Assembly: GCF_910592395.1 (NCBI RefSeq)
Contig: NC_088315.1
Location: 16,599,808 to 16,663,807 of the forward strand
Source of the DNA: Lineus longissimus
Taxonomy: Eukaryota; Nemertea; Pilidiophora; Heteronemertea; Lineidae
Reading direction: 5' to 3'
DNA length: 64,000 nucleotides
Part shown: piece after piece, positions 20,402 to 30,004 of the stretch
Numbering within the stretch: position 1 is the first letter of the stretch
How the letters are laid out: each line of letters begins with the position of its first letter
Position numbers and translations under genes: made by a program
Notes under the pieces: generated by a model
Told to the model about the DNA's origin: nothing
Databases searched by the model: none
Seen by the model: the letters and a program-made list of their open reading frames with translations, nothing else

Positions 20402-20523
20402 CAGGGGCGTAGCTAGCTTTTTGGTGTTGGGGGCGGCAAAAGACTCTGTAGGGAGGCTCTCATTTTCTGGCGACTTCTGAAGGGGGGGGGGGGGGGGGGC
20501 ACTACCCGCTAGCTACTCCCCTG
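20402..20523. mobile_element. Short hAT-like MITE with an 18-base G tract
   Basis: CAGGGGCGTAGCTAGC on the left and its near inverse GCTAGCTACTCCCCTG on the right resemble hAT-type MITE ends (CAGGGGCG). I could not find a convincing eight-base target duplication. A run of 18 G at 20482-20499 is 13 G in copy 2, giving part of the copy shift. Confidence 0.5.
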
Positions 20524-20930
20524 TAATTGTAAAACTGCAACTACCTGCAGATATGCTCTTGTGTACTATTATTTTTTGGGTTACATTTTTTTACTGTCTA
20601 AATTGGAAATTCCCTACGTTTCCAGGTATCGGTGTACTTGAGACCTCGGGTAAAAAAGGCATCCAGATTTCAAACTTTACCTAACAATAGAGTATTGCAT
20701 TCGTCCTCACCAGAAATTTCTAAGAGGGCATACTAAAAATGTCAAGTTGCGGTAAATAGATGGCTGAGATGAATGAAATTAGATATAATCCTCAATCTCC
20801 GGTTGATTCTAAATCTACAGAGTCTGGCCATCACAGGAATATACTTTTTCATGATTTTTTTACAAAAATATGGTCTCACTGGCCAGTTAAGGACTTGTAT
20901 TTTAGTAGGCCCAGATCAATGGGCAAAATA
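20524..20930. other. Gene-free stretch up to the Tigger insertion
   Basis: No supportable gene. The right end is the target of the Tigger insertion (GGGCAAAATA|TA). Confidence 0.4.
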
Positions 20931-21391
20931 TACTGGATATCCTCACCTCCAAGACACAGCCAGGTTTTAGCACAGTGTACATTGAGAGGTACAATGGGTG
21001 AAGGGTTTATGCAGGGCGTATTAAAGCACCGGCCCGACCCGCGATTTGCATGCGAATATAGCCAGTAGACCAGCCCCGATCAATAGAGAGGAAATGGATC
21101 GACCACAGAGTAATAAAGGGTAACACTTAGCGTTCCCTTTGTAGTGGTGAAGAGACACGTGTGCCCCAAGGATTATACGGGGTGTTTTAAAAACTACTAC
21201 ACTCAAAAAACCTTGACGAATATTCTTGACGAGAAATTTTAATAACCGATTTTATTAATACAACACAATGGAAAGAATAACTCTGGTATTGTTGTTCTTT
21301 AGGTTTGCGCGCTGGACAGTATAAGTAGCATACATGACAAAGGAACAACCCCTCCAAAAATGGAGAAAAATCCTAGTTATTATTTCAAATG

Positions 21392-23024
21392 TCACTGATC
21401 TTGCTCCATCACTGGAAGATATTCAAGCCCATCACCCTCCTCGTCATCGTTGGCTTCTAGTTCATGTCCTCCGTTACCATCGCCATCTTCATCATTGCCA
21501 TCACCCAATATACCGGCGGCGCGAAATCCGCTGATTACGACATTCGGGGGAACTTCATCCCATGCTGCCCCAATCAATCGTGCAACATCAAGGTGGCTAA
21601 TGAGCGGGCACTGTCCATCAACGGTGTGCGCCTCCTTCCATGCGCGCCAATTGGAACGGAGCTTACTTTTAAAACTTCCCATGACAGTCAAATCGAGAGG
21701 CTGTAAAAGCGGAGTACATTTGGGAGGTATCAGTTCAGTGATACCACCTATCTCAACCACTCGCATGGCGACATCATCATTCAGGTGTATGCGTGCCCTG
21801 TCCCACAGATGGATATACGGTACGTCAGCCCCAACAAATGGTATTACAATCTCCTCGATGAGATCCAGCAAGACTTGAGTCCTGACCCAACCAGTTTCGG
21901 TGTGAGCGATATGGACATTTGGCGGTGGATTAGCTCTTAACTCTTCCCTTGCAGCAATTGTTGGTGTTTCAAAGGTAATGTGGCATGGCATCTTCCTTCC
22001 GTTGCTGGTTATGCCAAGGGTTACGCTACATCCAAGGCGTGTATTCCCACGCGATGACTTTATGTTAACTTGGCGATTGCCTTTTGTATCGTATGTGTAA
22101 TTCGGCAATGCGTCGAAAAGAGCGAATGTCTCGTCTAGGTTTGCAATGAAAGATGGTGCAGTATCTCGAACTGTGTTGTGGAATGCATTCCTAAAGTTGG
22201 TCACCACCTCATCAGCATGTTCCGGAAGTTGCTTGTCATCCTTGGTTTTCCGTCGGCATGTAATGCCGTGTCTTTAAGGCACCTATTCCATAGAGCTATA
22301 CCCTATACTATACTATACTATACGCGAACAATAGTTTCATGGTCATGCACCCTTTGTGAAGCCATTGTTCGCGTATAGTGTAGTATACCGTATACCTCTA
22401 TGGGGAAGGTGCCTTAAGGAAACCTAAACGCCATCCGTTAGATGCGGTGAAATCAGAAAGTGTCGGCTGCTCACGCAAAATAACCGCTTGACGGTCCATC
22501 CCAAGGTCATCCCACCACTCTGTGTACAACCGTAATGCCTCGTGGGATATCTGTCGTCCTGCGATGGGCATACCTAGACCACGTTGCATCATAAACCAGT
22601 CGTACAAATTTCTTTCCATCTCCGGAAATAGTCCTGAAAATACAAAAGGCAAAAGGCATGAATTAAGCGGTGTCGCATCGCAATTTTCAATGCTAAAGGT
22701 TTCAACACCTCAAGCAAAATTGAAGAAATATTATAGCAAAAATCGGTAAGGAATTACACTAACCTATTCCTCTCTCAAAGCACGCTTGCTCAGTTCCTCT
22801 TCTCTTTGAGTCCTCTTGATGCTGGAGGATGACCCCCTCATCGTTTAACCAACCAAAGAACGTATACCGTGATAAGTTGTTGTCTTTTGCAAATGCAAAG
22901 CTGAAACATTTTCATTATTTGCCTGGAGGAGTCTAAAATCTGTGAGCAGTTTGACCTTTTCATTTAATGAATAGTGCCGACGGCGTTTAGGGGCAGGCTG
23001 CGGCTCCATAACTTCTTCCTCCAT
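21392..23024 (-). pseudogene. Pogo/Tigger transposase, two exons, frameshifted and MITE-interrupted
   Basis: Exon 1 (23024-22764): ATG 'MEEEVMEPQP', then an N-terminal HTH ('RRRHYSLNEKVKLLTDFR'); a one-base deletion in a T-run near 22900 shifts the frame, and the other frame continues 'FAKDNNLSRYTFFGWL'. Donor AATAG|GTTAGT, acceptor TTTTCAG; exon 2 starts at 22633 with 'GLFPEMERNLYDWFMMQRG' (CENPB-type HTH). A 144-bp MITE (22274-22417) splits the exon after 'NGWRLGF'. The nuclease part is open from 22207 to 21392: D in ANLDETF, D in HLWDRARIH and D in LLQPLDLTV form the DDD triad. The C-terminus is acidic. It cannot make full-length protein, so its recent movement would need transposase from elsewhere. 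Confidence 0.88.
22274..22417. mobile_element. 144-bp MITE inside the Tigger coding exon (TTAA target)
   Basis: TTAAGGCACC on the left and GGTGCCTTAA on the right; inside, CCATAGAG...TATAC arms and a second inverted pair around CGCGAACAAT/ATTGTTCGCG. TTAA on both sides suggests a TTAA-target superfamily (Kolobok/T2-like or piggyBac-like); the termini do not identify which. It breaks the host transposase after 'NGWRLGF'. Confidence 0.7.
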
Positions 23025-23426
23025 CCCTTGCTCGATTCGTGGCAATGCTCGGTTCGTGATAATGCATGTAGTCCTCAGTACGGAGGATCTTCATTTCCCA
23101 ATGACAATGACAATTTGTGTTCATCCCAATACTTTGCTTTTTAAGGGTTAATAATGAAGGTCGTGTCGTCGATGCCCATTGAATTACAGAACGGGATTCC
23201 ACTTCATTGGCGTGATGCAATCGATCTTCAAGCCATGAAAACCAATCTTTAATAGAGTGAATGCTCAACATGATTAGGCCTAGTTGATTTCCGATGACCC
23301 ATCAATCAAAGGAATGGGTGTTTCTAATACCAGCTAGATACATGTAGGCCTCCTATCGTGGGCCTTTTTTAATGTACAGAAGTACATCCCGAGCATTGTG
23401 TGTCTTGGAGGTGAGGATATCCAGTA

Positions 23427-24339
23427 TTTGAATCTTCAAAAATTTCATGATTCTATTGTTATATGGATGCCACATATAAATTGTTGATAATGATTGGGCA
23501 CTTTTTTGACCAAACTCTATGTACACAGAATGTATATATTGATTGTGTTTGGCGTGGTACTGATCTCCCATCTTTAATAGCCGATGAACTTTAGTTTTGT
23601 TCGCAGATTTTGCAGCACAGACGTCATCATGTTGGCTCCCTACCGACACGACAGGGCCAGTGACACTCGGTATTGTCAAACTTTTCTCTAGTTTTAGGAT
23701 TAAAATGAAGTACCAATTGTATGAACTTGTAAATGTAAATAATTTTGGTATCAAATGCTAGGTCCAAAAAACCTTTTAGAGAAAATTTTGATTTCAATGA
23801 CCATTTCAATTTCTATAGTCAAAAACGTGAAAATACTAACATGTTAACAAGTGTACCACAAAGCGGCAGCATAATACGCCCGTCGCACCGCACTCCGAAA
23901 CTAACCACGAGCATGGCAAATGTACCGGTAATTTGCGGTTGCTGCATGGTCTAATTGTATAGCATTTCTAACTCTGTCACTTGATATTTCGGCTTGTACG
24001 TATATATACCCAACTCCACAATGATACAGAAAGATGACGCCCATCGGGCTACTTGTTCTTGCAGTTACAGTCCAGAATGTGAAGTCCAAGATTACCGCCT
24101 GGCTGCCATATTTGATATTGGATCAGGCTCAAAATTAATAGGTGACCTCTCTCACCTCACCCCATCATTTCACAGAAAATTCAAGGCCATCTGATGACTC
24201 GTTCAGCAGTTACGATTATAATCTGAAATTTAAGATGGCCGCCTGGCGGTCATACCGGATATCGAATTGGGCGAAAATCACTAGGCATCCCAGCCCTACA
24301 TTCCTGTCACATAGTAAGATGAAACCAATCCGACGAACC
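23427..24339. other. Gene-free stretch
   Basis: No frame here has a recognisable domain or good splice context. The segment near 24060-24340 contains two loosely similar passages (CCGCCTGGCTGCCATA... and GCCGCCTGGCGGTCATA...), perhaps the degraded start of the tandem repeat that follows. Confidence 0.4.
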
Positions 24340-25130
24340 ATCGGCGAGTAATCACACTTTTTATTTGTTTGTATAACACCCACTAGTGGCCAAACGAGGA
24401 TGGATATAAGGTCGAATGTTACTGTCGCCTAGGGGTACATAGGAGCAGAGATTTGGATGAATAGCTTCCAGTGATCATGAAGTTTTCACATTGCGTAATT
24501 TGACACAAACTTTGACCTCTGTGACATTGAAAAGAGGTCAAGGTCAAAACCCGTAGGACATATTATGCTCCTTATAAGAAGTACCTGTCATAAAAATTTC
24601 AGCAAGCTGCCACCAATACTGAGTGAGTTCTCACACTTTTTGTGTTTTTGCATAATGGCCCTGGTGGCCAAGCCATGAATAATATAACGCCCAAAGTTAG
24701 TCTGTGAATTACTGTCACCTATAGGGGTACACATGTACATAGATTGAGATCGATAGCTTCAGTGGTTTACGAAATGTGAACATTTCGTAATTTGACACAA
24801 ACTCTGACCTCTGTGGCCTTGAAATGAAGGTCAGTGTCAAAACCAGTACAAGGTATTATGTCCCTTTCCATGAGGTTTCTGCCATAAAATTTTCAGCAAG
24901 CTGCGACCAAAATTGGCAGAGTTATTGTCTTGTTTGTGCTTTCACATACCACCCCAGAGTGGCCGATTCGTGAGTGAGAACACGCCAGATATCGAACTCA
25001 ACCTTACCAGCCCCCTGTTCTTACTACCAAAAAATGAGAGTGAAATCTCTAGCGGTTCTAAAGTTATAGCCCGGACGCACAACGCACGACAGGCCCATGC
25101 CACAATACGTCCGTCTTGCGACAGGCGTAA
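24340..25130. repeat. Divergent ~290-bp tandem repeat with nuclear-receptor-like half-sites
   Basis: Units share TGGCCAA/TAGTGGCC, 'GTAATTTGACACAAACT', 'TGACCTCTGTG' and 'TTTCAGCAAGCTGC', with starts near 24340, 24630 and 24915; the last unit changes into a Cys/Arg-like GC-richer tail (CCCGGACGCACAACG). The first full unit has TGACCT (24513-24518) and AGGTCA twice in direct contact (24535-24546). It is a dispersed-repeat type; no coding frame is credible. Confidence 0.7.
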
Positions 25131-25407
25131 AAAAAAGGTGGTATCGGTAGGGTAGGAAAACAAGATTTTAGGTATTGCGGATCCTCCAAACAGGAGAAAG
25201 AAAACAGGGGTAGCAGAACTAACGAAAAGATGACGAGTTTCATCATGTTCTATTTTTGCAAAGATATTTGTTATTCCCAAACAAGACTGGAACCGAGCAC
25301 CTAGGTCATCATCTTACAACCTGCACTAATGAGACACTTAACAACCTACATTCAACAGTCACACTTATTTGCAAAAACCAATTGATAAGTGTAATAAATC
25401 GTTTCAG

Positions 25408-25670
25408 CTAAAATGACCAAGCTTTTAGTAAATAAACTATTCCAACAGTTGATTATCAACAAAGAGCTTCTAAATCCTGATCTCGGATCTTTCGCTGCGG
25501 CGTCATTTTTACACTGCAGCATCATCTGCGTCATGATGAAGGTTTGTTCAACATTTAATATTGTGCCAAGTGGCAAGGGGTTTTGCTGTCAGCTTAGTCA
25601 CAAGACTGGAACATGCTTGGGAAAAGAACATGCGGTTGGGAAATTGGGAAGCTTCATGTTCCAAGAAAAG
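25408..25670 (+). CDS. Candidate PAN/apple-like exon (unnamed)
   Basis: Acceptor GTTTCAG precedes 25408 and donor GAAAAG|GTAATA follows 25670. From the ATG at 25413 the frame is open for 86 codons and ends in phase 0. The Cys pattern C-x3-C-x5-C-x2-FN ... CCQL resembles a PAN/apple module, a disulfide-bonded fold of secreted or surface proteins. No signal peptide is evident, so it would be an internal exon or the start of a damaged gene. A 319-codon open frame starts 300 bases downstream on the same strand and may belong to the same gene. Both duplicate copies are intact. The domain call is by pattern only. Confidence 0.35.
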
Positions 25671-25969
25671 GTAATATTTTCAAATTTCCTCCTACAATCA
25701 TGCGCATAGTTTGAGGAATCTGGGTTGAAACCCGGGTACAATATCAATGTCGCTTCATTTGCTCAGAATTTTTAGAAAATCTTGTTGACTTATGTTTCGC
25801 AGAAATAATTAATAATTAATCCTCAAATTCTTGGTTATAACATAGCATTTTATGCTATTGTGCACTACAGACGTGCTCATTGAAAACACAGCCAAATCCC
25901 TTAAGGGAGCCTAAGGAACCCAACAGCTAATACAATGCCAAACATCTCTCGTAGCAGGGGCATGTTGCC

Positions 25970-26929
25970 ATGAAATTGATGCATAAGATAAGAATCGTAC
26001 CTTCCATTCCGTCGAATGAGTATCACTATATTGGTTTTGGTTATCGCAAAGGCTATCTACTGGCTATGTCAAGAGACAATGTACTGACTTTCCGATTCAA
26101 TAAAACCAGTGTTACTTACAACATAGTACATAATGTGTGGCTTTCCCGGCCCAGAGAAGAATTTGGTAACATCAGGCCTTATTGCAGTTATGACAGTATA
26201 GTTTTTTTTACTTCGTCATTAAAGAAAGCAGACATTCAATATTTTGATTTTATCAGGGAGAGTTTTGGTCACATTTCCCTTGTTCATAAGGACAAGATGT
26301 TCATAAAAACTACTTTGAAAAGATCATTCAGTTACCTTAAGTGGAGAAGAAACTGTTTGTCTCTTGTTGTTGAGGAAAAAATTGCTACATGTACTATAAG
26401 TGTAAATCAAAGAGGGCCTAGGGTGTATATAATATACGATGTCATATTTGATAACAGAAAAATTATTTTTAAGAATGGAGTACTAGGAATAAATGGATTA
26501 CGTGGCTATTATATGTTTTATGTGGAGGTGATTTTCAACTTTTTAATTGGGTTTAGGCATGATTACTATACAGTATCCATTTACAACAAAACAGCAACAA
26601 CTGTTAATCTGATCAGATTTGTCAGATTTCCATACAAAGTCCAGATGAATATAAAAGGTTATTCTAGAAGCTGGGTGCGCTTCATATATTCGAACTTCCA
26701 AGGGTATTATATTGGACTGGATTTTAAACCACTTGTCTGCTGCTTAACGGGCAAGCTTTACAATGGATTCATTAAACATTTCATTAGAACGCTTCGTATA
26801 AACTTACCTAGGTATTTGGATCATGATCTAGCAGTAGACTCGTTTGGCAACTTGAATTACTTCCAGAACACTCATCGTAAGATACAAAGTTTGTTTACAA
26901 ACATTTATGTGTATTCAGTGATAAATTAG
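25970..26929 (+). CDS. Unrecognised 319-aa protein, single open frame (twin ORF 1)
   Basis: The frame begins with an ATG in good context (GCCATGA), three codons after a TAG-bounded open start, and runs 319 codons. In sequence this AT-rich a chance frame of this length is extremely unlikely. The protein is rich in aromatic, Ile/Val and Arg residues, with short alternating hydrophobic strands ('GYLLAMSRDNVLTFRF', 'GYYIGLDFKPL', 'TGKLYNGF') and no transmembrane helix or signal peptide I can see. The patterns G-Y-Y-I-G-L and G-K-L-Y recall beta-trefoil (FGF/fascin-like) repeats; this is a guess, not an identification. An AG acceptor-like site (CGTAGCAG) lies 13 bases before the ATG. The other copy differs by one amino acid (F/S). 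It may pair with the second 319-codon frame at 28611-29573. Confidence 0.5.
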   Translation: MKLMHKIRIVPSIPSNEYHYIGFGYRKGYLLAMSRDNVLTFRFNKTSVTYNIVHNVWLSRPREEFGNIRPYCSYDSIVFFTSSLKKADIQYFDFIRESFGHISLVHKDKMFIKTTLKRSFSYLKWRRNCLSLVVEEKIATCTISVNQRGPRVYIIYDVIFDNRKIIFKNGVLGINGLRGYYMFYVEVIFNFLIGFRHDYYTVSIYNKTATTVNLIRFVRFPYKVQMNIKGYSRSWVRFIYSNFQGYYIGLDFKPLVCCLTGKLYNGFIKHFIRTLRINLPRYLDHDLAVDSFGNLNYFQNTHRKIQSLFTNIYVYSVIN

Positions 26930-28081
26930 ACTCATTTTACGCCAGGAAAACTGGTTTAAGGCATTTTGTCCCAATCATTAATAATGCAACCAGAGGAATC
27001 TCCGTCACTGGTGGCCAATCCATAAAGCACAATAGTTATTTCATCTAATTAGTGAACAATAAATTGTCAGAAACTGTTTTTAAGGATTATACAAAGTCAT
27101 CGATTGGCAAACAAAAACAATTTGTCAGTTTTTCTTACAAAAAATCTCTCGCAGCACCCATTCAATTTGTGAATCCAGCAACAGGCGAAAGGTTAATCGA
27201 AACCACTAGGGGGTGCATTCACCTGTTTCAAAGTTACCTTTTCAGGGCTTCTAAGGAGGTCATTTTTTAATCCAGAAAAACAACAATCAATGTAAAACGA
27301 CAATGTCGAAACCCATCATGTTTTATTCTGCAATGAAACTTAGAGGCGATAGGATTTATTATGCGTGTCTCTAGTCCTGCTTGATTAAACTGATTACCAC
27401 TGAAACAAGCTGCTGAAAAAGTTCAGTGTTCAGTGGACATTACATTAGACAGAATTCTATCACTAGTAGGTTTCATTGCAAGAAAGTGTTTTAGGAAAAT
27501 TTCATTAATGGAATAAGTTGTGGGTTTAAAATAACAACGCTGTTGATAAGCAGGCTTTATCTCCACTCATAGTATTTTAAAAGTAGCGTAGAACTTGGCC
27601 GCTGGGGTTTTTATGCATGCATGTCAGTTTTAACATGTTTAAGCCAGGTCGAAAACACAAACACGTGACCGCCCAAATATGATAGACAACCAGGAAACCG
27701 CCGTGGCGATACCGTATAATTAACTGTGCATGGGATGTGGAGCATCGAAAGGAGCATCACTTCACACACATTCAGCAAAAATCGGACAGTTCCTTACTAT
27801 TTGCTTGGTTTTGCTACTACACGGTTTGCTCCAAGAGGTTGAGAAAAGTTGCATATCGTTCTCATTTTAAAAGTATCCAATCGATTTTGACAATACGCAC
27901 CTCTAAAAAATCTTCATGTCAAGATCCTTTCATTTAGTCAATATCCAACTGACTTCTGGAAAATAACGCCATTGACGTTGCCAAGTAAATCGCATACAAA
28001 CTTTGCACACGATAGTGTATTGTGTGATCATCTGCACCGCCTTGCCACGACGTACGAAAAGAACTAACATTTTCCTGCCGT
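26930..28081. other. Spacer between the two long unrecognised frames
   Basis: Only short frames (60-70 codons, mostly without ATG) occur, none convincing. A GCTGGGGTTTTTATGCATGCATGT segment (near 27601) is echoed at 28507-28530, about 100 bases before the second long frame, hinting at an old local duplication of this gene region. Confidence 0.35.
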
Positions 28082-28087
28082 GTGGTG

Positions 28088-28450
28088 ATGCCCCATGGTC
28101 TGTTATGGCGCATGGCATTCTACCAGGACTACGATTCCATTACACTGGAGGCATTGCGGCATCAAACGCTTCCTGGTTTTTACGGAGGACGAATACGAAA
28201 TAGCGCCACCTATGTTTTCTTCATCGGAGATGATACAAAATGTTTTGAAATATTCCACGGGCGATTTCAACCTGCGGTTCACGAATCACGGTCGTTGGTC
28301 AGTCAGTCTTCTTGGAATGAACTGCATGGCCTCAAATTAGAGAAATCAAGATACCGAATAGTGATCGGTGATACTAATTTTGATGCTCCATATCAGAAGC
28401 ACAGTATTAAGCGAATACAAAGTGTTCTGCGGACTGCTGATCGCATTTGA
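28088..28450 (+). CDS. Possible 120-aa open frame, unrecognised
   Basis: Open from the ATG at 28088 ('MPHGLLWRMAF') to TGA at 28450. The two other forward frames are also open over parts of it, so the frame choice is unsure. No domain is recognised. It lies between the two 319-codon frames, and could be an exon of the same locus or noise. Confidence 0.2.
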   Translation: MPHGLLWRMAFYQDYDSITLEALRHQTLPGFYGGRIRNSATYVFFIGDDTKCFEIFHGRFQPAVHESRSLVSQSSWNELHGLKLEKSRYRIVIGDTNFDAPYQKHSIKRIQSVLRTADRI

Positions 28451-28610
28451 AACAAGGCTGAAAGTCGCTCAAAAGATGGCTGGCAGCCTTTGTTTTTTCT
28501 AACTTAGCTGCTGAGGTTTTTGCATTCATGTTAGCCGTGAAGGTCTGAGTCTAATTTTGTTACTAATGAATCCCTCATCTAATAGTATTTCTCCAATTGT
28601 GATCAAATAG

Positions 28611-29573
28611 GAGTTGATTGGTACAATACGGTACAAATATCATTGGAAGATTTCACCTCCTACCTTTAAACTACATCCTCCTAGGGATTATTGGTATTAC
28701 GACGCAATTTCAGGATACCTGAGAATTTCGAGCAAAAGTGGAGTTTATCAGGCTATCTCTCGATTTTATCATAGTCGTCAACTGTTAAGCTTCCGACTTT
28801 TCAGCACATTTAGACACGGCTCTCACTTGCACCTTTTCAGGGACCAGTGCTTGTTCAGAAATTCATTTATTACTTTAATGGGAAAAAAGCCAGGGAGGCT
28901 GTTTTATGAGCTTCGTGATATTGTTGGCAAAGGGCATGCATATCGAATGATCCCTCCTCGAACTGATCCATGCTCTCGGATAAATACACGGCTTACGCCA
29001 CACTACAGTGGCCACAATGTTTTGATTAGTTGTTCTAAAGGACATCGTACTGGAAAACGTTTAACTATTTACACTATCATGTTGGTAAAAAGTACTAAAG
29101 AAGCGGTTTTAACAAATGGTGTGACTTTAAACATGTTAAAGAAGAAAATCCCTCCCAGACAAATGGTTTTAGAATTTACCTCGGACAACGATGTGGTCAT
29201 ACAGACCAGAAAGAAAGGGTTTATGGTTTATCGAAGAACCAGGCAATACAAGGGCAAATACAAAAAAGTTAAGAAAACGACAAAATGGCCTGGTAATGAG
29301 GCCAACTGGAGTAGGAAACACCAAGCCTACCTTGAATCATATGTCCTAGGAAGTAATGATATACTGGTTGGCTGCAGGGTAAACTGCCAACTACGGACAC
29401 CTCTAGTACCTTCAATGTCTCCATTTTCCCCGATTGAATTCATATATGCTAGTAAAAGGTTAGGTAGAGAGTATGTGCGCTTTATAGCACCAAATGGGAA
29501 CTTTCTGTTTTTTCTGTTTCAAAAGAGATTTGAAAATATCAAATATGTGGCTGTTTTTTCTCCAGCTTATTAA
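28611..29573 (+). CDS. Unrecognised ~320-codon open frame (twin ORF 2), no N-terminal ATG
   Basis: Open from just after TAG at 28608-28610 to TAA at 29573. The first in-frame ATG is at 28878, about 90 codons in, so the segment is more likely an exon behind the acceptor-like CAAATAG|GAG, or the start has been lost. It is very basic in the middle ('RQYKGKYKKVKKTTKW') and has strands such as 'SGYLRISSKSGVYQAI', 'GKKPGRLFYEL' and 'EYVRFIAPNGNFLFFLF'. G-Y-L-R-I ... G-V resembles the first lobe of FGF-type beta-trefoils and the layout mirrors the frame at 25970. No known family can be assigned with confidence. I see no difference between the duplicate copies. Confidence 0.45.
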   Translation, partial: ELIGTIRYKYHWKISPPTFKLHPPRDYWYYDAISGYLRISSKSGVYQAISRFYHSRQLLSFRLFSTFRHGSHLHLFRDQCLFRNSFITLMGKKPGRLFYELRDIVGKGHAYRMIPPRTDPCSRINTRLTPHYSGHNVLISCSKGHRTGKRLTIYTIMLVKSTKEAVLTNGVTLNMLKKKIPPRQMVLEFTSDNDVVIQTRKKGFMVYRRTRQYKGKYKKVKKTTKWPGNEANWSRKHQAYLESYVLGSNDILVGCRVNCQLRTPLVPSMSPFSPIEFIYASKRLGREYVRFIAPNGNFLFFLFQKRFENIKYVAVFSPAY

Positions 29574-30004
29574 CAAATATTGCTTCACCCGTTACCACTT
29601 TTAAAGTGACATCAGTTTTGGCTGCCATCCTGTGTAAGGTTTTTCTGTATTTTTTTCTCACTAACATTGCGCAGCCAAAGACACCCAGTGAGAAAAAACA
29701 CCTAGGCAGTATAAACTAAACTGTCAAGTTTTGCCTATAGAATTCTGAATGCAGACGTCTGAAGAGATACATTTCGCATTCAGGCTCCTCGGCCAGCAAT
29801 GGTATATGCTCCCAAAACTTTAAGTTCCTCAAGCATGTCTAAGGCCAAGATAAATGTTGCCAAACATGTTACCGTTCACCGCTCGCATGGTCGTGGTTCC
29901 ACCGGATGAAAAATTTCATTATTTCAAAAATTCCAATATTTTCCAAATCCAAATAAAGTCATGACGTTATTCAGGGAGACATCTAACGACTTTTATTCAT
30001 ACAG
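29574..30004. other. Gene-free stretch
   Basis: No supportable exon. A short inverted pair, TTTTTTCTCACT (near 29651) and AGTGAGAAAAAAC (near 29687), makes a possible small hairpin. Confidence 0.35.

Larger units (their letters stand above)
20933..23424 (-). mobile_element. Pogo/Tigger-type transposon, present only in copy 1
   Basis: Perfect 26-bp terminal inverted repeats starting CTGGATATCCTCACCTCC (20933-20958 and 23399-23424), flanked by TA at 20931-20932 and 23425-23426. Copy 2 has GGGCAAAATATATTTGAATC with a single TA at 51722-51723, so this is a clean insertion of 2,492 bp. It encodes a spliced DDE transposase on the minus strand that carries a frameshift and a MITE. The CENPB-type HTH and DDD core place it in the pogo group of the Tc1/mariner superfamily. 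Confidence 0.95.

Noticed and set aside
20402-20523. Eight-base target duplication of a hAT element
   Set aside because: Flanks TTGTAATC and TAATTGTA do not match; only the ends suggest hAT.
22987-23271. 94-codon frame upstream of the Tigger start codon
   Set aside because: Another frame from the recognised helix-turn-helix, no domain; likely the 5' untranslated region of the element.
27052-27270. 72-codon frame starting GTG
   Set aside because: No ATG, no domain and poor splice context; may be chance between the two long frames.
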